Shown one piece after another: positions 46,257 to 56,467 of a stretch of 64,000 nt of DNA (positions are counted from its first letter, which is position 1; the number at the start of each line of letters is the position of its first letter). The DNA is from Oscheius dolichura (Eukaryota > Nematoda > Chromadorea > Rhabditida > Rhabditidae). The notes beneath the pieces were generated by a model, which saw only the letters and a program-made list of their open reading frames with translations, was not told where the DNA came from and did no database searches. Location of the stretch: the NCBI GenBank assembly GCA_932521035.1, contig OW051493.1, positions 5,518,001-5,582,000 on the forward strand, given 5' to 3'. Position numbers and translations under genes: made by a program.

Positions 46257-47428
46257 TGTGGTCCACGGTGCTGGATTGGGCCTTGACCCTTATAATGTTC
46301 CTGTTGAACATCTGGCTCTTCGTCTCCATCTACAGATCAAAAGAGGTAGGGATAGAAGAAGGAGGCGAGGAGGAGCTCTCTCTTGTAGGCCTGTTCCATC
46401 TACTTGTTCTACTTCATCTATGTCCTGATCGTCCACGACTGTCTCTACTACTCTGTCACTTTCTACCACGACATTCCCAGCTACTTCCAAAATGCCAGTC
46501 TCCTCGTCCACCGTTAGTTACGGTCTTTATCTAAACTGCCCCTTCAGAGCCTGTCCTCAACGGGATAACCATTACAATCCTCGCCTGCCAGTGGTTCTTC
46601 CACCTCCTTTTCCTCATCGTCTTCTCCTTTCTCCATTTCTTCGCCGTGTTCTATCCCCTCTGTTTTCGTCGTTTCAATATTCAATCCACCGTGGCCCTCG
46701 TCCTCCTCCTCTATTGTCTGACTGCCGCAGTCATTCTCCCCTTGTTCACTTCCTGTTGCGGATTCGTGTACTATCCCGACCAGAAGTATTGGTTTTTCGA
46801 CTATCAGAAGCCCTGGACAGAATCCTACCGGGTGGCCAACAGCTGGTTGCAGGTCCGTGACTCTACTCCTTCTGTTTATTATGTTTTGTTAAGGTGTTAG
46901 TAATGGTGGTGACCGTTACGATAAGTACGGCTATTGTGGCCAAGTTGTATCTGGTTCGGAAGAGTTTTACTGCGTCCATTTTAGTTCCAAATAGTGGGCG
47001 TGTTGATACAGGCAGTACAAATGGGGCGTGGACAACAGCAACTCGTGAGAGAAGGAGATCCAGGGTAGGTGATCGGCTTATGATGAGCCATAGAGTGTTC
47101 AGAATAAGAGACGAGCAAATACAGCGAACAACTCGTCCGAGGTTTCAGTCTCGTCTTACTAAACTCTTTGTTTCAGACTTTTGGACCAGAAGTCCGCCTG
47201 GCCATCAGTTTCCTTTTGCTCAGTGTCTGCTGGTTGGCCTCCACCCTCTCCTTCAACTTTCTCATAGGGTCTACAGTTGGATAATACTTTAACAAATAGT
47301 TTAGGACTGGCAACGTCTTCCTCGTGGTAGTCAATCTTGTTTCCACCTATATGAACAGAGGAAAATGGATCGTCTACTGCCTGGGAAACAGAAACATCCG
47401 GAAGAAGTTCTGCCACCCATTTTCCTGA
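46257..47428 (+). CDS. Seven-transmembrane receptor, nematode type
   Basis: Six exons read in phase. TM1: LDWALTLIMFLLNIWLFVSI. TM2: ACSIYLFYFIYVLIVHDC. TM3 region: FFHLLFLIVFSFLHFFAVFY ending PLCFRRF. TM4: TVALVLLLYCLTAAVILPLF. The second extracellular loop carries CCGFVYYPDQKYWFFDYQ. TM5: VLVMVVTVTISTAIVAKLYL. TM6: RLAISFLLLSVCWLASTLSF. TM7: VFLVVVNLVSTYMNRGKW, then a short tail CLGNRNIRKKFCHPFS. The Cys plus aromatic loop-2 pattern and the NFxxG before TM7 resemble nematode Srx-type receptors. The ATG is 1 nt after an acceptor. The intron between TM5 and TM6 exons (105 nt) is longer than the others. A decayed copy follows 465 bp downstream. Confidence 0.75.
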
Positions 47429-47892
47429 CATCAATGCCACAATTGTCCTGCGATCTTCCTCTTAAAAATACCAATTCCTTGCGAACTCCCCTCCCATTCA
47501 AAATCAAGATTATTGAAAAACATTGGCGTCATAAACAGATACAAACTCTTCCAATCCCTTTGAATAGTTGTGAATTGAATGACCAATTTGGAGGTCTCGA
47601 ATTCAAAGAACGACTAAAATCTATTCTATCCCAGTACCATTTTGAAGTGAGATCAGGTGGGAGAGACGAAGTTCCGAGAAGGAAATGCGTCCAAGAAGAG
47701 CAGTCTCCACACGTTCCACCGTGTACTAACGTTGTCCTCCGTCACGCTAGATTAGATTCTAATAACAGTTGTGACTTACTTTCTCAATGGCTTCCCCACG
47801 GAGTGTGAGAATTGCCGAGGCGGCATATATCAGAAATCACTTGCATCGGAGTCGCCTTCCTCCTCACCTTAATCATTGTCTAGACTCTGGAG
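47429..47892. other. Spacer between the two receptor copies
   Basis: No gene supported. A long plus frame (47365-47808) is the out-of-frame continuation of the receptor's last exon and has no motif. 'gtctag' ends 9 nt before the copy's ATG. Confidence 0.45.
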
Positions 47893-48590
47893 ATGTGGAT
47901 GAAGGTGTTGGACTGGACACTGAGGGTGGCCATCCTTCTCGTCAACACATGGCTCTTCGCAGCTATCGCCCGGTCAGGAGAAGTAGTGTCCATACTCTCC
48001 CATCTAACCACCTCCTCAGGTGGCAAAGATCTACCTCTTTGTGATGATATACTTCCTCATCCTTCACGACTGTCCTCGCTAAGTACTGATTCTTCGACTA
48101 CGCCAAGCCGTACACCGAGCTCTACCAATTGGCTAACAATATCCTCCAAGTTAGTTTCACCATAATTTGTAAACCTTTCTCAGGTATTCTGTATAGCTAT
48201 AATGGCGTTCTCCAACCTGGCCATCATTGTCAAGTTGAACCTCCTCAAGAGAAAGAATGTTCCTCTACAGAAGATCTCTTCAGACAGTAATGGGCCCCGA
48301 GGCGCGCCTGGCCATCAGTTTTGTGATGTTGAGCGGTTGCTTTTTCTGCTCGACTCTAGCCTTCAATTTTCTCATGGGGTGGGCGTTCTTGGAAAGAATG
48401 ACGGATTTCCATTATTCAGGACAAAGAACGACTTTCTCTCTTTGGTGTTGATGTTGGCTGGCTACCTGAACAATTCCAAGTGGATCATCTACTGGTACGG
48501 GCCCTCTGGTTGGATATAATCTCCTATTTCAGTCTGGGGAATCGTCACATCAGAAGGACCTTCGCCTCTCCCCGAAAAATATTTGGATAA
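47893..48590 (+). pseudogene. Decayed tandem copy of the receptor at 46257-47428
   Basis: Exon 1 aligns with the intact gene (MKVLDWTLRVAILLVNTWLF versus its TM1) and exon 2 with its TM2 (VAKIYLFVMIYFLILHDC). The reading frame then meets a stop, and the sequence jumps straight to the loop-2 region (FFDYAKPYTELYQLANN), where the intact gene's Trp codon is a TGA. About 110 codons covering the TM3-TM4 region are missing. Everything after that still aligns with splice sites kept: TM5, TM6 (RLAISFVMLSGCFFCSTLAF), the TM7 exon, and the last exon CLGNRHIRRTFASPRKIFG. A tandem duplicate with one internal deletion and at least one stop; a truncated TM5-7 product is conceivable but unlikely. Confidence 0.75.
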
Positions 48591-48780
48591 ACTTGAGAGA
48601 CTAAAATATTTATGAGCAGACGGGTTAGAATGGCTAGATTTGTGACGGAATGTAGTGAAATATCACAAGGAAAGACGAGACAGACAGTAAGTGAGGCGGA
48701 GGACCACACCAGAAACCGTAACGGGCAGAGAATGTTGAGTATCCACTTTGACCAATAGATTAGAAAATAAATAACCGGTG

Positions 48781-51700
48781 TCATCTTTGGCAGACGAGGC
48801 GCAGATCCTGGACTATCGCGTCGGCCAGCTCCTGGCTTCCGGACTTGCCGTCAATTGAAACTTGATCTCCCTGGAAATGGAAAGATTAAGATGTCTCGAA
48901 ATAGTAGGGCAGACCTTCTTCTTCATCAAGACACAGATGGGATCGCCTGATAAGAAGACGCCGTGGAGGGAGGCGGCCGCGGTCACTTCTTCGACAACTG
49001 AATAGGAACGGGATGAATATGGTAACGATGGACACATACCACTGAAGTGGCCGAGTATCATGGCCTTGGCTATGAGGTCTTTGAAGGACAGCTCGGACTG
49101 GAACTGGATCGAGGAGGAGAAATCGACGTCATCTCCCGCCAACAGGGCAGAGTAGCCTTCCCTATACTTCCTTGTATCGCCGCCCTTTCTCGACTTACTT
49201 TGTAATCGGCGTGGGGATGACGAATGTCGTCGGCTTCATGCACAGACGGAAGTCCATCTTCCCGTCGTTGGATCCTTCGTCGTCCTTTGTGAAGTACACG
49301 ATGGCTCCTCTCAACTGCTGGGTGCTGATGGAATTTCCAATGGTGAATGTGAGGACCAGTGTGGCCGAGGCACCCGGGCCCATCTCGCTGGACAGTTTCA
49401 CCCCATTCTGAATAAAAAATGTCGCGAGTTATGATCGTTTTTATCTGTGCCGGTTCCCAATGACGCAATGCGCTTCTGCAGGTCGCGCGCTAAAAAGATC
49501 GCGGGTTCGACTCCCGTCACGGTCAAACATTTTTGCTTTTTTAGTTTTACGTCTATTTAGTCTAATTACACGTCTCGGAAGCACACTACGCGCACAGAAC
49601 CTCTCCAAAAGCGGGCAAGAACCGCACACGGACGTTGCCCCACACCGACCGGCGTCCGGTGGCGCGCGGCTTCCTAGTCAAAATGAGAGAAAAAGCCCAA
49701 CCTCCGAAGTTCTCTTCAATTTGGCACACAGAGTGTCGATGCAGTTTACTTCCATCCCCTTTATCAGCTTGTTCCCACAGTTTTTCAGAAGCAGTGTCAC
49801 TTTGAAGTTGTCCTGTTTAGAGACGTCCACCTCTGTCTCATAGTCCTAAACTTTCATTAGATAAGGCCCCCTTCTAACCCACCACAATGAGATCAGAGTT
49901 CGATCCCAAGTTGGCCGGGACGATGTTCGTCGGCACCTTTGGAGACATGTCCACGTTCGGGTTCGACGGGGTACACACACCCGAGGCTTCCTAGAACTCG
50001 GATGAGCTGACTAATAGCCAATGGTACCTCGTAAGCATCTCGAGACGGAGAGAGGTGTTTCTTCTTCTTTTTCTTTTTCTCCGTTTTCAGCGTGTCCACC
50101 ACCCTTCCCAGAGAAACCGAACTGGTTGGGGCCTCCAGCCACTGATCCATTGTCAGATTCCCGTTGTCCTCCACCTTCTTTGTCTTTTTCTTCTTCTTTT
50201 CCGTTTCTGCCTTCTTCTTCGAGATCTTTTTCAGTTTCTTTGGTTCCTCGGTGACGACTTTAGATACGCCGTTATATGAGTCGACAGTTGGAGATCTCGG
50301 AATGAGAGGTCCCTAAAAAGGAATCAATAAACGAGGTGGACTGAAACTTACAGTGGTCCGGGTGGCGGGATGTATCCTGGTATACGCTTGCGGTCCCCTG
50401 ATAACTTCTTCTGGTTTCAACGGCTCGTCCAGATTCACATCCAGTGCCTTGAACTCGTCCGACAATCCTTTCACCTGTAACCTTTTCTTCATTTTACATT
50501 GAATGACACCTACCGCCGCCTCCGTCTCGTCGTCGAGTGACTGCGCGTCCTCGGGCATCTCCCCGTCGGCCCTGTTCACTTTGTGGACGACGTTGACCTC
50601 CTCGTCGCTCGAGGTGCTGGCGTTTCTCTTCTTCTTGCCCTTCTTTCCCTTCTTCTTCCTTGTCTTTTCCTCTTTCGCCTTTTTCCAAGACAGTGTCGCG
50701 TCCTGTTGCTCGGTGTACTTAGCCAGTCCAACCACCCCGGGTATCTCCAACGGACTCTGGATGTCTATGATCTCTGCTGAGCGTTGGCTCTCCATGGTTA
50801 CGAATTTGGTTGGTCTCTTCGGAATTGTCGCGTTACCCTTTAGAAAAAAGCATTAATGGGCTAATGAGAATGGTCACCTTGACATAGAATGGGTTACTTT
50901 CGATCTCGAGTTCCCTCTGCTTCTTCCTCTTTTCGATGTCCTCCGCCGTCGGCTCGTGTGGCTTCGAGCTCTTCTTCTTTTTGATCTCTTTCGGTTGTGT
51001 CGTTTCTTCATCGCTTTCATATTGGAGAGTCGATCCGAAAGTTGCGAACTCACTCCGTAGCTGAGGCTAAACTAGTCCTTGTTGGTTGAATAGACTGTCC
51101 CACCTGTCCAAAAGTTGCTTCAATGTCGCTATCGCTCGACTCCTCCGGGGTCTCCTCCCACGGATCCCCGATCCACATGTCCAGATCCAGTCCTTCTGGT
51201 ATCTTCACACTCTTCTGTGCCTTTCGATTGACCGGGTTGAGTTCTCCTTCGTAGAGGATAACAAAGTCTTCCCCGATCTTTTCCCTGTTTTGATGGAGTC
51301 CCTCGGTTATTCGCAGAAGACACATCAGATTACAAGCCTGGAATGGCGGGCTAATTGGTCAATTACGACGTCATTCGGGATGGTAAAGGCGGGGAGAACT
51401 CACCCTTTCCTGTGCCTCCAGGTGCTCGGCTACTTCGAATCCGGGCAACTTGGAGAGCATAAGATTGTCGAGGGACTCGATAACATCCCAATCATCATCC
51501 TGCAAATTAGATTAGAAGGGAACATAAAGATGGACAACCTTTTCGGCATCCATCAATAAGACGCTGTAGAGTTTTCCAATGTTTTGCACGTAGACCGAGA
51601 GAATGTGACCGGGCATCAGTGAAGGCTTGGCTCGGAGCATAGATTCCAACACCGATTGGATATTTTGAAGGTGTCTGAAAGAGAGAATGAAAAAAAATGG

Positions 51701-54272
51701 AACAGGTGTTACTGGCTGTATTCTCCACAGATCCAGGCGGCTGCCAGCAGAACTTCACAGATGTTACTCCTCTGCTGGGCACTGCCGGCCAAAAGAAGAT
51801 TGGCATTCTCTACCTGGAACAGGAATGAATAGAAATACAAAAGGAGGAAACAGACCAGAAGAGCCATTTGGGAGACAGCAAAGTGACGAATCGACTCGAC
51901 TCGAACGGTCACATCTTGGATCTAAAGAAATATTCAAACTAATAAGATGGGGGCCTACCTGTTCGGCAATCTTGGCTCCGTGTTTTGTGCCCTCTACTTT
52001 GGTCAGCTCGACGAGGACAGAAATGTACCACTCGAAGTCAGTGATGTAGAGATAGTTGTTGTAGCTACAGATGCCGATAATCCGAGAGAGCAGCTCGTCC
52101 CTAAATGATATGTTCTCGAAGAGAAAAGAGCCCTTCCCCACCTGTAATAGGATCCCTCGGCCGACTCGACGTGTTCCATTAGCTTTATCACAATCTCCCT
52201 GATGTTCTTCTTCGAAATCATCCCGTACAACAAATCAAGCGACCTAGGATAAAATGAGAAGAGGATACGAGTGGCGGCACCTCAATCGAATGCTTTCGTC
52301 CTTGTCATCCAGACATCGCAAGACGATGTCCTTGTGTGCCTGGACAGCCTTCGGATGCGTCTCGAGGATCTTGCCCATGGCCAACAGCCCAAGATACTTC
52401 AGATTCTGGTCAGAATCCTCGATGAGAACACCGAGTTTTTGAACACATAGCTGAAGATAGACAATAAGAGTATGGTAGGAGACGACTCACTTGAATACTC
52501 GTGGTGTGATCAGCCCCGGAGTTGTTGGAGATGCTGATGAGGACGGCGATGACGGTGTTGATGCACTCGTAGAGGAGGGACATGGCCGACGTGCTGAATT
52601 GGAACACGTTTCCGGTAGGAAAAGGAACGGCACCTATTGATAAGGTTGGTCAGCGGCTCGAGCAGCTTCTTTCCCAGCCTCGGTTCCAGCGGCACCAGTG
52701 CTCCGAACTGAAAGGAATTCTTATGAACCAACATTAGTGAGATACCTACCAGTTTAATAATTTTAATGAGCATCCAATTGTTGCTCGACGTCGTCATCAA
52801 TTTGAAGAAAACCGGCGCCAGTGTCAGATAGTTCTTTGGGATTTTCCTCGCCAATTCGCAGATTACGTTTACCGCGGCACTTTGTACACCTACACGAGTC
52901 TTCCTTTATTGAAGAGGACCTACCTGGATCAGGATCCTCCAGTTTCTCTTTCAGACGGGGAAATGTGGGACGAAGGGCGTCGGGATACTTGAGGAAGACT
53001 TTGTACAGAAGGAGGACGGCTCGTTTTCGGGTATACGGACGGGAGGAGGACAACTGGAAAAGGGAAGGAACTGTGAGAATTATATGGCCTACCAGGTTGA
53101 CGATGTCGGATGCCAGGTCGCGGGCCAGGTCGGGAGTTATAAAACAGGCGAGACCGCCGAGAGCCACTCCGGACTCGTACATATTCGAGCTAAAGAGTTA
53201 TTTAAAAGGAGAAGGTTAATAAAAAGACCACCTGTTCAGATCCTTCCGAATCAGATTCGTCGTCAGCATCAGCACGTCTGTTTCATCGTAGAAACTTTGG
53301 GCTGCCGCCAGATACCTGGATATCTTTGGTTCGAGTCGGCCCACCCAACGTACCCTATCCGTTTCTCGGTATATTTCGTCGAGGCCATCACCTCGATAAT
53401 ATTAAAAGACGCCCAGGAGATGTCATACCCCAACATTTGTAGCTGAAACAAGGAATATTCCCAGAAAGGGAAGACGGTCACTTACATAGGCGAGTTTCTC
53501 GACGGCATTTGCCTTGACATAGATCGACTCCTGCCTCAGTTCCAGCTTGATCTCGTCGATACACGACGCTATGTACCTCGCCTAAACCCCGTCTTCTTCC
53601 TTTTCCACGTGGAATACTCGCCTCATTGTCCTTGTTGTTCCGGATTCCGCGGATGAGATCAGTCAAACTTTTATCGAAGAGTCTGTCGAGATTGCTCCGT
53701 ACCTTACGGAGGGCCATCTGCTCGAAACTGAAAGATATTCAGATTAGACATCAGAAAAGGGAAAAAGAAGCGTTTAAAACCGAAATTGAGATTTGAGGGT
53801 CACTTGAGGTGTCAAAAATTCCAGCTAGCTCATCGATCCCGCCGGGACTAGAGTCAAATAAGGGGATTGGCGCGGGTCGTGGGTCGTTTGAAGGGCGAAA
53901 TTAAATGAGGACGGCTGCCGAATATGATAAACGAACAGATGGACAGGAGGAGACACAACACAGTGCTTTTATCTAAGAGCAGGAGAAGACGGCCACCCGG
54001 CGATCGATAATCCTAACTGGGTCACCAATTAATGGCCTCCCTCCTTAATTCACATTACATTTTATCTATATTCTTCACTCTATTTTTAGATATTAAAATA
54101 TTAAAAAGATCGGGCAACTTACAATGAGAATCCGTTTTCATAGAACTCAAACAACGACCCGCTTCTGTAGCGGGCCTTTTCCATCAATCGGGCTATCTCA
54201 AAGTCCAAGCCGTTCCAAATGGCCTAAAATAAGGGAAGAATCTATCTAATCTGCGGCTACCTCGGAGGACAT
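48781..54272 (-). CDS. AP3D1: AP-3 adaptor complex subunit delta
   Basis: Large trunk subunit of AP-3, which sorts cargo from endosomes to lysosomes and lysosome-related organelles. Core matches: MALRKVRSNLDRLFDKSLTD, IRGIRNNKDNE, YLQMLGYDISWASFNIIEVM, SGVALGGLACFITPDLARDL, KRAVLLLYKVFLKYPDALRP, FPRLKEKLEDPDPGVQSAAV, NNWMLIKIIKLFGALVPLEP, then Lys/Glu-rich hinge and a C-terminal ear ending LRLVCQR. The family start is at 53717. However, an upstream exon (MSSEAIWNGLDFEIARLMEK ...) joins in phase through a 376-nt intron, giving FSFFEQMALRKV and extending the N-terminus by 42 residues, so I start at 54272. The extension could instead be untranslated. The gene upstream ends 91 bp away on the same strand. 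Confidence 0.9.
49448..49525 (+). other. tRNA-derived sequence in an AP3D1 intron
   Basis: In the 294-nt intron 49408-49701, antisense to AP3D1. A perfect T-arm is present (49501-49517: gcggg ttcgact cccgt, including the B-box), followed by a 7-nt acceptor-like strand and a TTTTT run at 49530. The A-box-like word (tgacgcaatgcg) departs from consensus. No clean anticodon stem or 5' acceptor strand pairs: the best fit, tgccggt with acggtca, gives 5 of 7. Read as a degenerate tRNA or the head of a tRNA-derived retroposon rather than a working tRNA. Confidence 0.35.
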
Positions 54273-54363
54273 TGATAGCCGGCTGATTGTCGCCCGAGTG
54301 TGCGGCTGTTTGTGTCAGAGTTGTCTGTGTAAGAGTTCGTAAACAGCAAAGAAATATTTATGG

Positions 54364-56352
54364 TCAAAGTTCGTCGTGGAAAGACGGGGTCGGAGGGGCG
54401 TGGAGCTGTGTCAGGAGGGACTGCTTCCTTTCCCACAGATGGTTCATCTCTATCAGGTGGCGGTCAATTGACACGGCTAAAATATCATTGTCCTCCCTCA
54501 TCCTCCTCTTCTCTTACCGTTTTCAGAGCAGTCCACTTCCAGTTTCCTCTTCAACCACTGCTCCAGCTCTTTCTCCGACTGTCTATTCACCTGTTGAACA
54601 TGAACACAGTTCTAGAAACCGTGATTTGTTATGCCAACACGGGGGAATACTTTGTTGGGGTGGTACAGTACGTAGGAGGCTTGAAGCTCAACAACTTTCA
54701 ACTGATCTGCCAAATAGAGACTGAAGGCATTCCTCCTGAAGAAGACGTTGTGCCCAAGGAGAGACCCGAACAAACCCATTGATGACGGCAAACGTGGCTA
54801 GAGTCCTCCGTATTTTGTCTTCTGCCGCCAACTTGGCAAATGAGGTAGCGTCGGTCTTTTTCGTTTTATCGAAAAAGAATAGGACTGGCCGACCAATGGA
54901 GAAGACAGCCGCCGCCGTCTTGGCCTCCTGCACGTAATACTGAAATTCTTATTGAATGAGAAATGATGGATGTGTACAATGGATGGCCGGATGCCCTCTT
55001 CGATATATTTTTGAATCCCTTCTTCGGACAGATCTTCGTGGTTGAAGATCACCTTGGATACTCTTTCATACGGTTTCCCGAAGATTAGAGCGGGATGGTG
55101 GGGCCACTTGGCGACGCCGTCGTCCACCAAAGTGCCGAAGTGATACTTGCCGTGATTTTCCCGACTGAACTTCTCAAAGAGCAGGTATGGCTCGTTGGTC
55201 CTGTTGGGAGAGAAGAACATGATCGTCGTTTCGCGATTCGATGGAAAATCTGTATCAAAATGAGAAGAGAAAGGGGAAATGCTGGCCTGGGAGTTTGCCA
55301 CTCCTGAAGGCGGGAACAATTTCCTCGTTCAGTTCTGTCATATACGGAGCCCGCAACCTGAAGGATTGTTCCGGGTAAAAAGAGTCTCACATTCGAATAA
55401 AATCGGCCGCTTTTTCTGGTTCCAACTGATCTGCAATCGTCTGGTAGACTTCTTTTCTGAACAGAGCAACTATCTTCGGGGGCTTCTGGGTCTCTTCGCA
55501 ACAAAGGTCGCCAGCTACCTCACAGGAGACCAGACCAATCTGAAGAAGTTGCAAACAGTTAACAACAACCTACAGGCGCTTCCAATTCTTCTGCGGCTTG
55601 GATCGCCGAGAACACGGCGGCCAGGTCCTCGAATCCGTCCGACTTGTGGCAGACAAGAAGGGACTGCTCTGCTCTGTTCGTTTCCTTAAAATCTTCCACT
55701 GCCTCCTTCGACGTGAGAGTGTATTTCGAGATCTTCTCCGAGAGATCGGCTGGAATATTGTCCCACCATCCATCGCCTGAAATGAGAATAGAGGATATCT
55801 AGGAAAATGGTTACTTTGACCGCCGTCAGATCTGGTTGCGAAGAGGGTGGAGCAGAATTTCACAAATATCCTGAAACATCGATCGATCCCCCGTATCGTT
55901 GATGCCAAGGGGTAGACCCCAGGGGATCGTGTAAGACCTACCTCTGCACTTCCTTGAAAATCTTTGGATTTTCAGTTTCAACGACTCCATGAACTTCAAC
56001 GAGTGGCTCTTTTCCTCTGAACCATTGTTACTTTACAATTTCAGATTATCTACCCCTTGACTTGAACTATCGGTGACCCTTTGAGATCTCTACAAAGTTC
56101 CTTCTCCGAGTTTTCCTCCTCTGCACAGTCAACCTTCTCGACGGTGGCCGCCATGAATTGATTGTCGTTGTTGACCATCCCGACCAGTTTCTTCACCTTC
56201 TCCCCCACTTCCGTGACCGTGCCTGTAGAGAAGAAGGAACTGTACTAGATAGCAGACAGAAACTCACTGAGCCCCTTGAAATAGATGGAGAACTCAACAT
56301 CCTCCGCTAGAAATACGGGCAGGAGACAGAAGAAGACAAGGAGCAGTCGCAT
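54364..56352 (-). CDS. ER-lumenal PDI-like thioredoxin-fold protein with HDEL
   Basis: Signal peptide MRLLLVFFCLLPVFLA, then several thioredoxin-fold-like blocks. Block 1: GTVTEVGEKVKKLVGMVNND and ELCRDLKGSPIVQVKG. Block 2: DGWWDNIPADLSEKISKYTL and RAEQSLLVCHKSDGFEDLAA. Block 3: TQKPPKIVALFRKEVYQTIA. Block 4: ETTIMFFSPNRTNEPYLLFE and PALIFGKPYERV. Block 5: GRPVLFFFDKTKKTD. The C-terminus ends PTPSFHDEL, a canonical ER-retention signal. I see no CxxC redox motif in the exons read, so it is probably a non-catalytic chaperone-type PDI relative (ERp44/ERp27/TXNDC16-like were considered, none matched). Exon joins near 54.4-54.75 kb are the least certain. It lies between the four-TM gene (115 bp) and AP3D1 (91 bp), all minus strand. 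Confidence 0.7.
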
Positions 56353-56467
56353 AGGGAAGGAGACGAGATAAGGGACAGATAACAGATATTGCAAAGGAAC
56401 TTTTATGCTCAACGGGACCTCACAATAAAAATAGGCGGACGAATGTCCGAGATCACCGAGGGCGTTC

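Noticed and set aside
47365-47808. Plus ORF of 147 codons between receptor copies
   Set aside because: Begins as an off-frame reading of the receptor's last exon; no conserved motif.
49441-49629. Minus-strand ORF containing the phrase SRTRDL
   Set aside because: That phrase is a known by-product of translating tRNA-like DNA; the strand carries no gene signal.
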